A DNA stretch of 13,869 bases from Pyrinomonadaceae bacterium (GTDB lineage: Bacteria > Acidobacteriota > Blastocatellia > Pyrinomonadales > Pyrinomonadaceae). Shown here piece after piece: positions 1-5,345 of the stretch. The notes beneath the pieces were generated by a model, which had not been told where the DNA came from, did not search any database, and was given only the letters and a program-made list of their open reading frames with translations. Each line of letters begins with the position of its first letter. Position 1 is the stretch's first letter. A program made the translations under genes and the position numbers. Where the stretch lies: assembly GCA_013812565.1 (NCBI GenBank), contig JACCTF010000101.1, forward strand, positions 1-13,869. Direction: 5' to 3'.

Positions 1-13
1 AGAGAGGTAGAAG

Positions 14-1723
14 ATGGCGAAAGAGGAAATGTACGATGCGATTGTGGTCGGCTCGGGCGCGACCGGCGGGTGGGCCGCAAAGGAACTGACCGAAAAGGGT
101 TTGCGCGTGGCGGTGCTGGAAGCCGGGCGCAAGATCGATCCGATGAAGGAGTACACGGAACACACCTGGCCTTATGAGTTGAAGTATCGCGGCTTCGGAA
201 ACCAGCGCGAGATGACGCGGACACAGCCGATCCAAAGCCTTAACTATGCCTGCACTGAATATGGTCGTCACTTCTTCGTCAACGATCTGGAGAACCCTTA
301 CACCACGCCGCCCGGTAAACCGTTCTACTGGATACGCTCGCGTCAAGTCGGCGGGCGTTCGCTGCCGTGGGGGCGCCAAACCTACCGCATGTCCAACTAT
401 GATTTCAAAGCCGCGAGCCATGACGGATACGGTGACGACTGGCCCATCTCTCACGAGGAGATCGCTCCGTACTACGACAAAGTCGAGGAGTTCATCGGCA
501 TCAGCGGTTCCTACGAAAAGCTGCCGCAACTTCCTGACAGTCGATTTCTTCCGCCGATGCCGCTCACCTGCGGCGAGCTGGTTCTGAAGGAAGCCGTAGA
601 CAAGATAGGCGATCCGCTGCGCCGTGTGATCATCGGGCGTGTGGCGATTCTCACACAGAATATTCATCAGGGAACCCCGAACGCGCGCGCCGTCTGCCAC
701 TGGTGCGGCCACTGTGACCGGGGCTGCTCGACCGGGTCTTACTTCAGCAGCCCACACTCGACGCTGCCGGCCGCTGCCCGGACCGGGCGCATGAACCTTA
801 TCACCCACGCCGTCGTCAGTCATATCGTAGTGGATCAGAACACCGGCAAGGCCCGGGGGGTTCACTATGTTGACGCCGTGACGCGGGCGCACCGCGAAGT
901 CAGAGGCCGTGTGGTCCTGCTCTGCGCCGGAACGCTTGAGTCAACGCGCATCATGCTCAACTCCACCTCATCACTCTACCCCAACGGAATCGCCAACAGT
1001 TCCGGCGTAGTCGGCCACTACTTGATGGACCATCCGAAGCGTGGCGGCGCACAGGGCACAATGCCGATGCTCAACACCAAAGTGCTTGAGGGAGATGGAC
1101 GCGCTAACGGCATCTACATTCCGCGCTTCCATAATTTGAAGACGAAGCACAAACGCTTTCTTCGCGGCTATGGTTTTCAGGGCGGCTCGGGTCAATCGTT
1201 GTGGAACCATGCCAAGAGCCTTCCCGGCTTCGGTGCAGACTTCAAAAAAGCTGTGCGTGAGGATCACCCGTGGGGAATCAGCATCTACGGCTACGGTGAA
1301 TGTCTTGCCAGTTATGACAACCACGCCTCGATCAACAAAGACGTGGTTGATGCGTGGGGCATCCCCATTCTGCATATCGACATGGAGTTTGGCGACAACG
1401 AGCGCAAGATGACAGAAGATATGGGCGACACGGCTGAGGAGATGTTGCAGAAGGCGGGAGCAAAAGACATCACCGTCAGTCGCGGCCCTCTGTCGATTCC
1501 CGGCTTTAGCGTTCACGAAGTCGGCACCGCGCGCATGGGCAATGATCCGAAGAAATCCGTCTTAAATAAATTTAATCAAGCGCATGACGTGAAAAACCTC
1601 TTCGTCACCGACGGCGCTTGTTATGTCTCCAGCGGAAATCAGAATCCGACGTTGACGATGATGGCGCTCACCGTCCGCGCGTGCGAATACCTGGTCGGGG
1701 AACTCCGCGCAGGTCGTCTGTAA
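14..1723 (+). CDS. GMC-family FAD-dependent oxidoreductase (sugar/gluconate dehydrogenase type)
   Basis: 569 aa, complete. GMC (glucose-methanol-choline) enzymes oxidise alcohols or sugars with FAD. The N-terminal dinucleotide fold is clear: GSGATGG at residues 13-19 and Glu36 at the end of the second strand, as expected for FAD ribose binding. The C-terminal GMC domain has HEVGTARMG (His501) and GNQNPT (Asn544), the likely catalytic His/Asn pair. Four cysteines in the middle (228, 231, 234, 238; spacing C-x2-C-x2-C-x3-C) resemble the cluster region of iron-sulfur-containing sugar dehydrogenases of this superfamily, so electrons may leave through an Fe-S centre rather than to oxygen. I see no signal peptide. 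ATG 14 has a purine-rich AGAGG six bases upstream. The gene nearest upstream is outside the window, so a small partner subunit could lie there. Substrate unknown; the gluconate kinase downstream makes a sugar or gluconate plausible. Family certain, specificity not. Confidence 0.93.
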   Translation: MAKEEMYDAIVVGSGATGGWAAKELTEKGLRVAVLEAGRKIDPMKEYTEHTWPYELKYRGFGNQREMTRTQPIQSLNYACTEYGRHFFVNDLENPYTTPPGKPFYWIRSRQVGGRSLPWGRQTYRMSNYDFKAASHDGYGDDWPISHEEIAPYYDKVEEFIGISGSYEKLPQLPDSRFLPPMPLTCGELVLKEAVDKIGDPLRRVIIGRVAILTQNIHQGTPNARAVCHWCGHCDRGCSTGSYFSSPHSTLPAAARTGRMNLITHAVVSHIVVDQNTGKARGVHYVDAVTRAHREVRGRVVLLCAGTLESTRIMLNSTSSLYPNGIANSSGVVGHYLMDHPKRGGAQGTMPMLNTKVLEGDGRANGIYIPRFHNLKTKHKRFLRGYGFQGGSGQSLWNHAKSLPGFGADFKKAVREDHPWGISIYGYGECLASYDNHASINKDVVDAWGIPILHIDMEFGDNERKMTEDMGDTAEEMLQKAGAKDITVSRGPLSIPGFSVHEVGTARMGNDPKKSVLNKFNQAHDVKNLFVTDGACYVSSGNQNPTLTMMALTVRACEYLVGELRAGRL

Positions 1724-1725
1724 TA

Positions 1726-1814
1726 ATTTAGCCACAGAGGCGCAGAGATTCAATAAACATAAACCGCAAGGTTCTCTTTATAACCATTTGTTCTCCGTGT
1801 CTCTGTGGCTAAAT
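1726..1814. repeat. Intergenic imperfect inverted repeat, GCCACAGAG family
   Basis: The left arm at 1726-1748 and the right arm at 1792-1814 are reverse complements at 20 of 23 positions. The core is TTTAGCCACAGAG, and the arms are separated by about 43 bases. It starts three bases after the stop codon of the GMC gene, so the transcript could form a long hairpin that ends or stabilises the message. It lacks a T-tract and is not a classical intrinsic terminator. A related, more degraded copy lies at 2758-2859. Confidence 0.8.
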
Positions 1815-1901
1815 CGTAGCGGTTCAACAAATGGCTTGTCAGCGGAGGCAATGTAAATCGTTTAACATCTAAAGCGCCGGGGCGAAAAGAGGGAGGATGA
1901 T

Positions 1902-2684
1902 ATGAAGCTTGATGGTAAAGTCGCATTAATTACAGGAGCCGGGTCAGGGATAGGGAAAGCGGCGGCGCTGCTACTGGCACAGGCGGGCGCTCGGGTCGCC
2001 GCGCTCGGGCGCACCGAAGATGAACTGCAGAAAACAGTGGCGGAGATAAAGCAAGCGGGCGGTGAGTCGATGTCTTTGCTGGCGGACATCTCGCGGCCCG
2101 ACGAGATGAAGCGGGTCGTCGAGCAAATCGTCGAGCGGTACGACCGCCTCGATATTGTGTTCGCTAACGCCGGGATCAATGGCGTGTGGGCGCCGCTTGA
2201 AGAATTGGAACCCGATGAATGGGATAAAACCCTCGGCATCAATCTTAAGGGAACGTTCCTGACGGTTAAGTACGCCATCCCGCACTTGAAGAAGCGGGGT
2301 GGTTCGGTGATCGTCACCGCATCCGTGAACGGCACGCGCATTTTTAGCAACACCGGCGCGACCGCTTATTCATGCTCGAAGGCGGCGCAGGTCGCATTCA
2401 CAAAGATGGCGGCGCTCGAACTCGCGAAGCACCGTATACGGGTCAACGTGATCTGTCCCGGAGCGATTGAAACTGATATTGATGAGAACACCGAGAAGCG
2501 GGACATCGAGCGAGAGAAAGAGCCGGTCGAGTTTCCGCACGGCAAGATTCCGCTCACTGGCGGTGAGCCGGGAACCGCCGAGCAGGTCGCGCAACTTGTG
2601 CTGTTTCTCGCATCCGACGCTTCCAGCCATATCACCGGCACCGAAGTGTGGATCGACGGAGCTGAGTCGCTGCTGATGGGTTGA
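1902..2684 (+). CDS. Short-chain dehydrogenase/reductase (SDR), classical type
   Basis: 260 aa, the usual length for a classical SDR, an NAD(P)-dependent oxidoreductase of alcohols, sugars or ketones. All family motifs are visible: the cofactor glycine motif TGAGSGIG at 11-18, Asp62 before the adenine pocket, NAG at 89-91, and the catalytic tetrad Asn114, Ser141, Tyr156 and Lys160 (YSCSK). The C-terminal GTEVWIDGA segment is the normal end of the fold. Arg37 after the second strand could favour NADP(H), but this is weak evidence. Start ATG 1902 is preceded by GGGAGGATGAT, a strong ribosome-binding site. The gene follows the GMC oxidoreductase across an inverted repeat, so it may be a separate transcript. 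The substrate cannot be read from sequence; gluconate- or glucose-dehydrogenase-like activity would fit the neighbourhood but is a guess. Confidence 0.93.
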   Translation: MKLDGKVALITGAGSGIGKAAALLLAQAGARVAALGRTEDELQKTVAEIKQAGGESMSLLADISRPDEMKRVVEQIVERYDRLDIVFANAGINGVWAPLEELEPDEWDKTLGINLKGTFLTVKYAIPHLKKRGGSVIVTASVNGTRIFSNTGATAYSCSKAAQVAFTKMAALELAKHRIRVNVICPGAIETDIDENTEKRDIEREKEPVEFPHGKIPLTGGEPGTAEQVAQLVLFLASDASSHITGTEVWIDGAESLLMG

Positions 2685-2757
2685 TAGAATGACGAGCGGG
2701 CATGACAAGGAAACTATGCTCTAAATCGAACCACGCGACATTGGGACACAACAGATT

Positions 2758-2859
2758 AACCACGGCAAACACAGAGACACGGAGATAAAGCTGATAAAGA
2801 ACAGATGCTTGGAGGTTCTGATGTTTCGCATGCTCTCCAGTCTCTGTGCCTTCGTGGCT
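2758..2859. repeat. Intergenic imperfect inverted repeat, second CACAGAGACACGGAG copy
   Basis: The left arm at about 2758-2785 (ACCACGGCAAACACAGAGAC then ACGGAG) pairs imperfectly with the right arm at about 2834-2859 (CTCCAGTCTCTGTGCC then TTCGTGGCT). The core matches the element at 1726-1814, so the two are diverged members of one family. It sits between the SDR gene and the SelW-like gene; the rest of the 2685-2965 gap shows no gene. Confidence 0.7.
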
Positions 2860-2965
2860 GAGTTTCTCATGTGACCCAACCTTGTGAATTTCGATTTAGC
2901 GTATTCTTAGTTGTCCATTACAGGAACGGTTAATGAGTGGAAGGTCATGTTATAGGAGAGCAGTT

Positions 2966-3193
2966 ATGAAACATGTCATCATACGATATTGCAGAGTTTG
3001 AGCTTCATTCCGTCCGCGAGCCGCCCGTGTGGCGGAGATGATTAAAACCGAACTCGGAATCGAAGCGGAGTTGCAGGAGGGCGACCGAGGCGAGTTTACT
3101 GTGCGGGTAGATGACAAGGTCGTTGCCAAGAAGGGCTGGCTCAGATTCCCGCAAAATGAAAAGGTCCTCGCTGCCATCCGGCAGGAACTCTGA
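2966..3193 (+). CDS. SelW-like Rdx-family selenoprotein with CxxU motif (in-frame UGA at codon 12)
   Basis: 75 codons from ATG 2966 to TGA 3191-3193, read through one in-frame TGA at 2999-3001. AGGAG lies seven bases before the ATG. The N-terminus reads MKHVIIRYCRV-Sec-ASFRPRAA, so Cys9 and the TGA at codon 12 form the CxxU redox motif of the SelW/SelT/SelH (Rdx, PF10262) thioredoxin-like family. Everything after the TGA also fits the family: PRAARVAEMI helix, GDRGEFTVRV strand, VVAKKG hairpin, RFPQNEKVLAAI end. Length and layout match bacterial SelW-like proteins. Family members are small cytosolic thiol/selenol redox proteins; the partner here is unknown. A GC-rich stem-loop at 3021-3035 fits a bacterial SECIS element. 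Alternative: a Cys homologue with one nonsense mutation, but there is no other damage and the next gene shows the same pattern. An internal ATG at 3038 would lack the active site. Confidence 0.85.
2999..3001 (+). other. Predicted selenocysteine UGA codon (Sec12 of SelW-like protein)
   Basis: This TGA is in frame and falls three residues after Cys9, at the second redox position of the Rdx motif, where family members have Cys or Sec. TGA is also the true stop of this gene and of several others in the window, so reading it as Sec would need local context (the hairpin downstream), not a changed genetic code. Confidence 0.83.
3005..3041 (+). promoter_or_regulatory. Candidate bacterial SECIS element of the SelW-like gene
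   Basis: An upper stem CCGCC (3021-3025) pairs with GGCGG (3031-3035) around the loop CGUGU (3026-3030). An outer helix UCAUU (3005-3009) can pair with GAUGA (3037-3041). The loop begins 24 nt after the UGA and has G as its second base. As I recall the bacterial SECIS consensus, the apical loop lies roughly 16-37 nt from the UGA and has a G in its first two positions; this hairpin fits. A competing pairing, UCCGC (3013-3017) with GCGGA (3032-3036), is possible. The element lies inside the coding sequence, as usual in bacteria, where SelB binds it. Confidence 0.68.
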
Positions 3194-3296
3194 TTGGTTG
3201 AGGGTCATGCTACCGGGCTGGCTTAGGTGCACCACCCGCGACAGATGTGATTGAGCCTTCCGAGATAACGGCCGCCGTGAAAAGAGGTGAGCAGGA

Positions 3297-3710
3297 GTGG
3301 GCGAATTTCGCCAGACACATGTCACAAGCCGCAAGCACTTGATGATTTACGACGGTGCTTGAGGCATGTGACGGCGCATGGCTGTCTGGGTCAGACGGCG
3401 CGACATACATCACGAGTTTGATGCGGTGGCCTATCAAGATGCGCCTCGGATCATATCCTCGCCGCCGTTGACGCCGGAACTGCTCGAAGCATGTCAGCGA
3501 GCGGTGCACGTTATCAAGACAAACGGCGAGATCTTGCGCGCCGGGCGGGCGACGTTGTTCATCTTGGAGCGCATTGGGTGGGGATACGGTCTGCTGCCGC
3601 GCGTGATCGCGCAACCGCCGTTCATCTGGTTCACAGAAATCGGTTACCGAATGGTCGCACGCCACCGTTCGTTCTTCTCACGCTTCCTCTTTAAAAACAG
3701 TGGCAAGTGA
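3297..3710 (+). CDS. DCC-family (DUF393) thiol-disulfide oxidoreductase with UxxU active site (two in-frame UGAs)
   Basis: 137 codons from GTG 3297 to TGA 3708-3710, read through TGA at 3360-3362 (codon 22) and 3369-3371 (codon 25). The active site reads YDGA-Sec-GM-Sec-RR then WVRRRD. This is the family signature DxxCxxC (Asp19) with both cysteines replaced. The rest is typical DUF393: AYQDAP, LTPELLEACQRAVHVI, GRATLFILERIGW, PFIWFTEIGYRMVARHR and a basic FSRFLF end. The family is thioredoxin-like; specific substrates are poorly known. GAGGTGA seven bases upstream supports GTG 3297. ATG 3342, one codon before IYDG, is the main alternative start. An ATG at 3378 gives an open 110-codon fragment but discards the motif. 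A strong hairpin at 3375-3402 suits both UGAs as a SECIS element. It lies about 100 bases after the SelW-like gene, so co-transcription is likely. Confidence 0.85.
3360..3362 (+). other. Predicted selenocysteine UGA codon (first Sec of UxxU)
   Basis: In-frame TGA at the first redox-cysteine position of the DxxCxxC signature, following IYDGA. The candidate SECIS loop begins 26 nt after this codon. Confidence 0.82.
3369..3371 (+). other. Predicted selenocysteine UGA codon (second Sec of UxxU)
   Basis: In-frame TGA two codons after the previous one (TGA GGC ATG TGA), at the second redox-cysteine position of the DxxCxxC signature. The candidate SECIS loop begins 17 nt after this codon. Confidence 0.82.
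3375..3402 (+). promoter_or_regulatory. Candidate bacterial SECIS element serving two UGA codons
   Basis: GCUGUCUG (3381-3388) pairs over eight consecutive positions, one of them G-U, with CAGACGGC (3392-3399) around the loop GGU. CGC (3375-3377) then pairs with GCG (3400-3402) across a three-base AUG bulge, giving 11 pairs. The loop starts with GG, like the GGU(C) loop of the E. coli fdhF element. It lies 17 and 26 nt after the two UGAs, both inside the usual bacterial SECIS distance. It is within the coding sequence and encodes AVWVRR of the family's conserved helix. Confidence 0.78.
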
Positions 3711-3718
3711 CAAGACTG

Positions 3719-3830
3719 TTAGGATTGCGGAATACGGAGTTCGGATTGCGGATTAGAAAGCCATAAGGCGCTGCTTCTTGTGCTTCTTCATTCCGCATTC
3801 CGCATTCCTCAATCCCAAATCCGCATTCGT
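3719..3830. repeat. Intergenic imperfect inverted repeat, ATTCCGCATTC family
   Basis: The left part (about 3719-3755) repeats GGATTGCGGA-type units. The right part (about 3789-3830) repeats ATTCCGCATTCCGCATTCC in the opposite sense, so the two can fold on each other with mismatches. It fills most of the gap between the DCC gene and rpiB. The core is unrelated to the GCCACAGAG elements upstream. It may end the selenoprotein transcript, but there is no clear T-tract. Confidence 0.7.
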
Positions 3831-3878
3831 CTTAAAGGGCTTTACCCATTTTCAAAGTTCGAGTAAGGTTTGCACGCT

Positions 3879-4349
3879 ATGCGTATCGCTATTGGAGCTG
3901 ACCACGCGGGTTACCCGCTCAACGAACAAGTGATCGAAGAAGTAAAGCGCTTGGGGCATGAAGTTGTAGACTTCGGCACGCACGACGGCGGGATCGGTGA
4001 CGACTACCCGGACTACGCGCGTCGGGTCGGCGAGTGCCTGCAGCAGGGAAAGGCGGAGCGCGGCATTCTGATCTGCGGAAGCGGCGTCGGCGCGTGCGTT
4101 GCCGCGAACAAACTTCACGGGGTGCGCGCCTGTCTGTGCCACGACACCTACTCGGCCCGTCAGGGCGTCGAGCATGACGACATCAACGTGCTTTGTCTCG
4201 GAGCAAGAATTATCGGCTTCGAGTTGGCGCTCGAACTGGTGCGTACATTCGTCGGAGCAAGGTTCACCGGCGAAGAACGGCACCTGCGCCGGTTGGCGAA
4301 AATAGCGAAGATGGAGAAGGCTTCGGTCGCCGACGCCGCGGGGCAGTGA
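3879..4349 (+). CDS. rpiB: Ribose-5-phosphate isomerase B
   Basis: 156 aa from ATG 3879. RpiB interconverts ribose-5-phosphate and ribulose-5-phosphate in the non-oxidative pentose phosphate pathway. The RpiB/LacAB signature is complete: IGADHAG at 5-11, catalytic Cys66 in ICGSGVG, then AANK, RACLCHDTYSAR, and His99 before the NVLCLGARIIG segment. Residue numbers match the well-studied E. coli enzyme. An in-frame TTG at 3870 would add three residues; ATG 3879 is preferred because MRIAIGADH is the family's normal start and GTAAGG lies about ten bases upstream. It opens the sugar-phosphate cluster and supplies the step after Gnd. Related LacA/LacB galactose-6-phosphate isomerases share the fold, but the pentose phosphate neighbours favour RpiB. 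Confidence 0.95.
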   Translation: MRIAIGADHAGYPLNEQVIEEVKRLGHEVVDFGTHDGGIGDDYPDYARRVGECLQQGKAERGILICGSGVGACVAANKLHGVRACLCHDTYSARQGVEHDDINVLCLGARIIGFELALELVRTFVGARFTGEERHLRRLAKIAKMEKASVADAAGQ

Positions 4350-4422
4350 GTTGGAAGCACGAAACACACACCGCGTGATGCTTATATTTTGGGACTTACA
4401 TTTGGGCAGGGGGCGCTAAGCA

Positions 4423-5208
4423 GTGAAGGCGGTTTGTCTCCACACCAAAAGCGATATTGATGCGTTTCTTCGTCGTCACACTTTTCTTCATCTATTTGCT
4501 ATCGGAGACTTGGACGATTTCTTTTGGCAGTACACAACATGGTATGCGCTCAAAGATAACGAGCAAATCAAAGAAATCGTTCTGCTGTACACTGGCACGG
4601 CTCTGCCAACTTTGCTCGGCCTCACAGGGGAGCCCGCAGGTTCAATGCGAGAGTTGCTGCAGTCCGTCATGCATCTTTTGCCGAAACGGTTTTATGCGCA
4701 CTTCAGTGGAGACTTGGCGGCTGTGTTCGCGGAGAGTTACCGTGTGCAGTCGCATGGTGAGTATTACAAGATGGCTCTGACGGATGAATTACTACTAAAT
4801 GATATTGACACCTCGGAAGTGATAGGGTTGTCCCAATCAGATGTGAGCGACTTAGAAGGCTTGTACCGTGCGAGCTACCCCGGAAACTGGTTTGATCCGC
4901 GCATGCTGGAGACAGGGTATTATTACGGCATCAAACGCGATGCCGACCTGGTCAGCGTTGCAGGCGTTCATGTCTATTCCCCAGTGTACAAGGTCGCAGC
5001 GCTCGGCAACATTACGACGCACCCTGACTTTCGGGGCCAGGGGCTTGCCGTGGCCGTTACCGCGAAGCTATGTAAATCTCTGTCGCCGACGGTTGATCAT
5101 ATCGGGTTAAACGTTAAGGCAGAGAACATGAGCGCACTCAGTTGCTACGAGAGATTGGGTTTCGAACGCATCGCCTCTTATCAAGAGTGTTCGCTCGTGT
5201 CACGTTGA
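4423..5208 (+). CDS. GNAT-family N-acetyltransferase
   Basis: 261 aa, start GTG 4423 with a G-rich stretch upstream. The C-terminal half (about 130-260) is a GNAT domain: NITTHPDFRGQGLA with the acetyl-CoA pyrophosphate-binding loop Arg204-Gly-Gln-Gly-Leu-Ala, then NVKAENMSALSCYERLGF at about 230-247, the usual beta5/alpha4 region. The N-terminal half (1-120) is divergent and may be a degenerate second GNAT-like fold or a substrate-recognition domain. It would transfer acetyl from acetyl-CoA to an amine; the acceptor is unknown. By eye its codons and dipeptides are more AT-rich than those of the flanking genes, which hints at a different history. It sits between rpiB and tal-pgi with gaps of 73 and 137 bases and a possible terminator behind it, so it is probably not part of the metabolic pathway. 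Confidence 0.88.
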   Translation: MKAVCLHTKSDIDAFLRRHTFLHLFAIGDLDDFFWQYTTWYALKDNEQIKEIVLLYTGTALPTLLGLTGEPAGSMRELLQSVMHLLPKRFYAHFSGDLAAVFAESYRVQSHGEYYKMALTDELLLNDIDTSEVIGLSQSDVSDLEGLYRASYPGNWFDPRMLETGYYYGIKRDADLVSVAGVHVYSPVYKVAALGNITTHPDFRGQGLAVAVTAKLCKSLSPTVDHIGLNVKAENMSALSCYERLGFERIASYQECSLVSR

Positions 5209-5218
5209 ATGAAACTAC

Positions 5219-5247
5219 TCGCGCATGTGTTACGCGAAACTTTTTTT
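5219..5247 (+). terminator. Possible intrinsic terminator after the acetyltransferase gene
   Basis: TCGCG (5219-5223) can pair with CGCGA (5233-5237) around a nine-base loop, followed after AAC by seven T (5241-5247). The stem is short, so termination may be weak. Its position eleven bases after the stop codon at 5206-5208 is suitable. Confidence 0.45.
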
Positions 5248-5345
5248 GCGGCCGAGCCGCCGGGGATTGATACTGCTGCTACTGAGTAACATAAGCTGCT
5301 TAAATGTTCATCAATCGAAATTGGTGCCTTTGAAAGGAACTGTTT

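Noticed and set aside
971..1516. Antisense 181-codon frame inside the GMC gene
   Set aside because: Shadow of a strongly supported gene; no motif or ribosome-binding site recognised.
1862..2353. Antisense frame opposite the SDR gene
   Set aside because: It is a low-complexity, Ser-rich shadow of a gene with clear motifs on the + strand.
3207..3290. Possible third selenoprotein from ATG 3207 with TGA at codon 16
   Set aside because: The short translation resembles no known Sec family and has no suitable ribosome-binding site.
3210..3665. Antisense 151-codon frame across the DCC gene
   Set aside because: No recognisable domain, and it mirrors the coding bias of the + strand gene, which has full family similarity.
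3378..3710. 110-codon open frame starting at ATG 3378
   Set aside because: It begins after the family's active-site motif. Continuing the same frame upstream recovers IYDG-x-U-xx-U and a start with a ribosome-binding site, so the open frame is only the downstream part of the UGA-containing gene.
2966..3710. Reading the two UGA-containing genes as pseudogenes
   Set aside because: All three TGAs fall exactly on redox cysteine positions, there is no frameshift or other stop, and each is followed by a suitable hairpin. Not fully excluded until Sec machinery is shown.
2966..3710. A changed genetic code with UGA as cysteine or tryptophan
   Set aside because: TGA terminates the SDR, rpiB, GNAT and gnd genes and both selenoprotein candidates at natural ends, and TGC, TGT and TGG are used normally.
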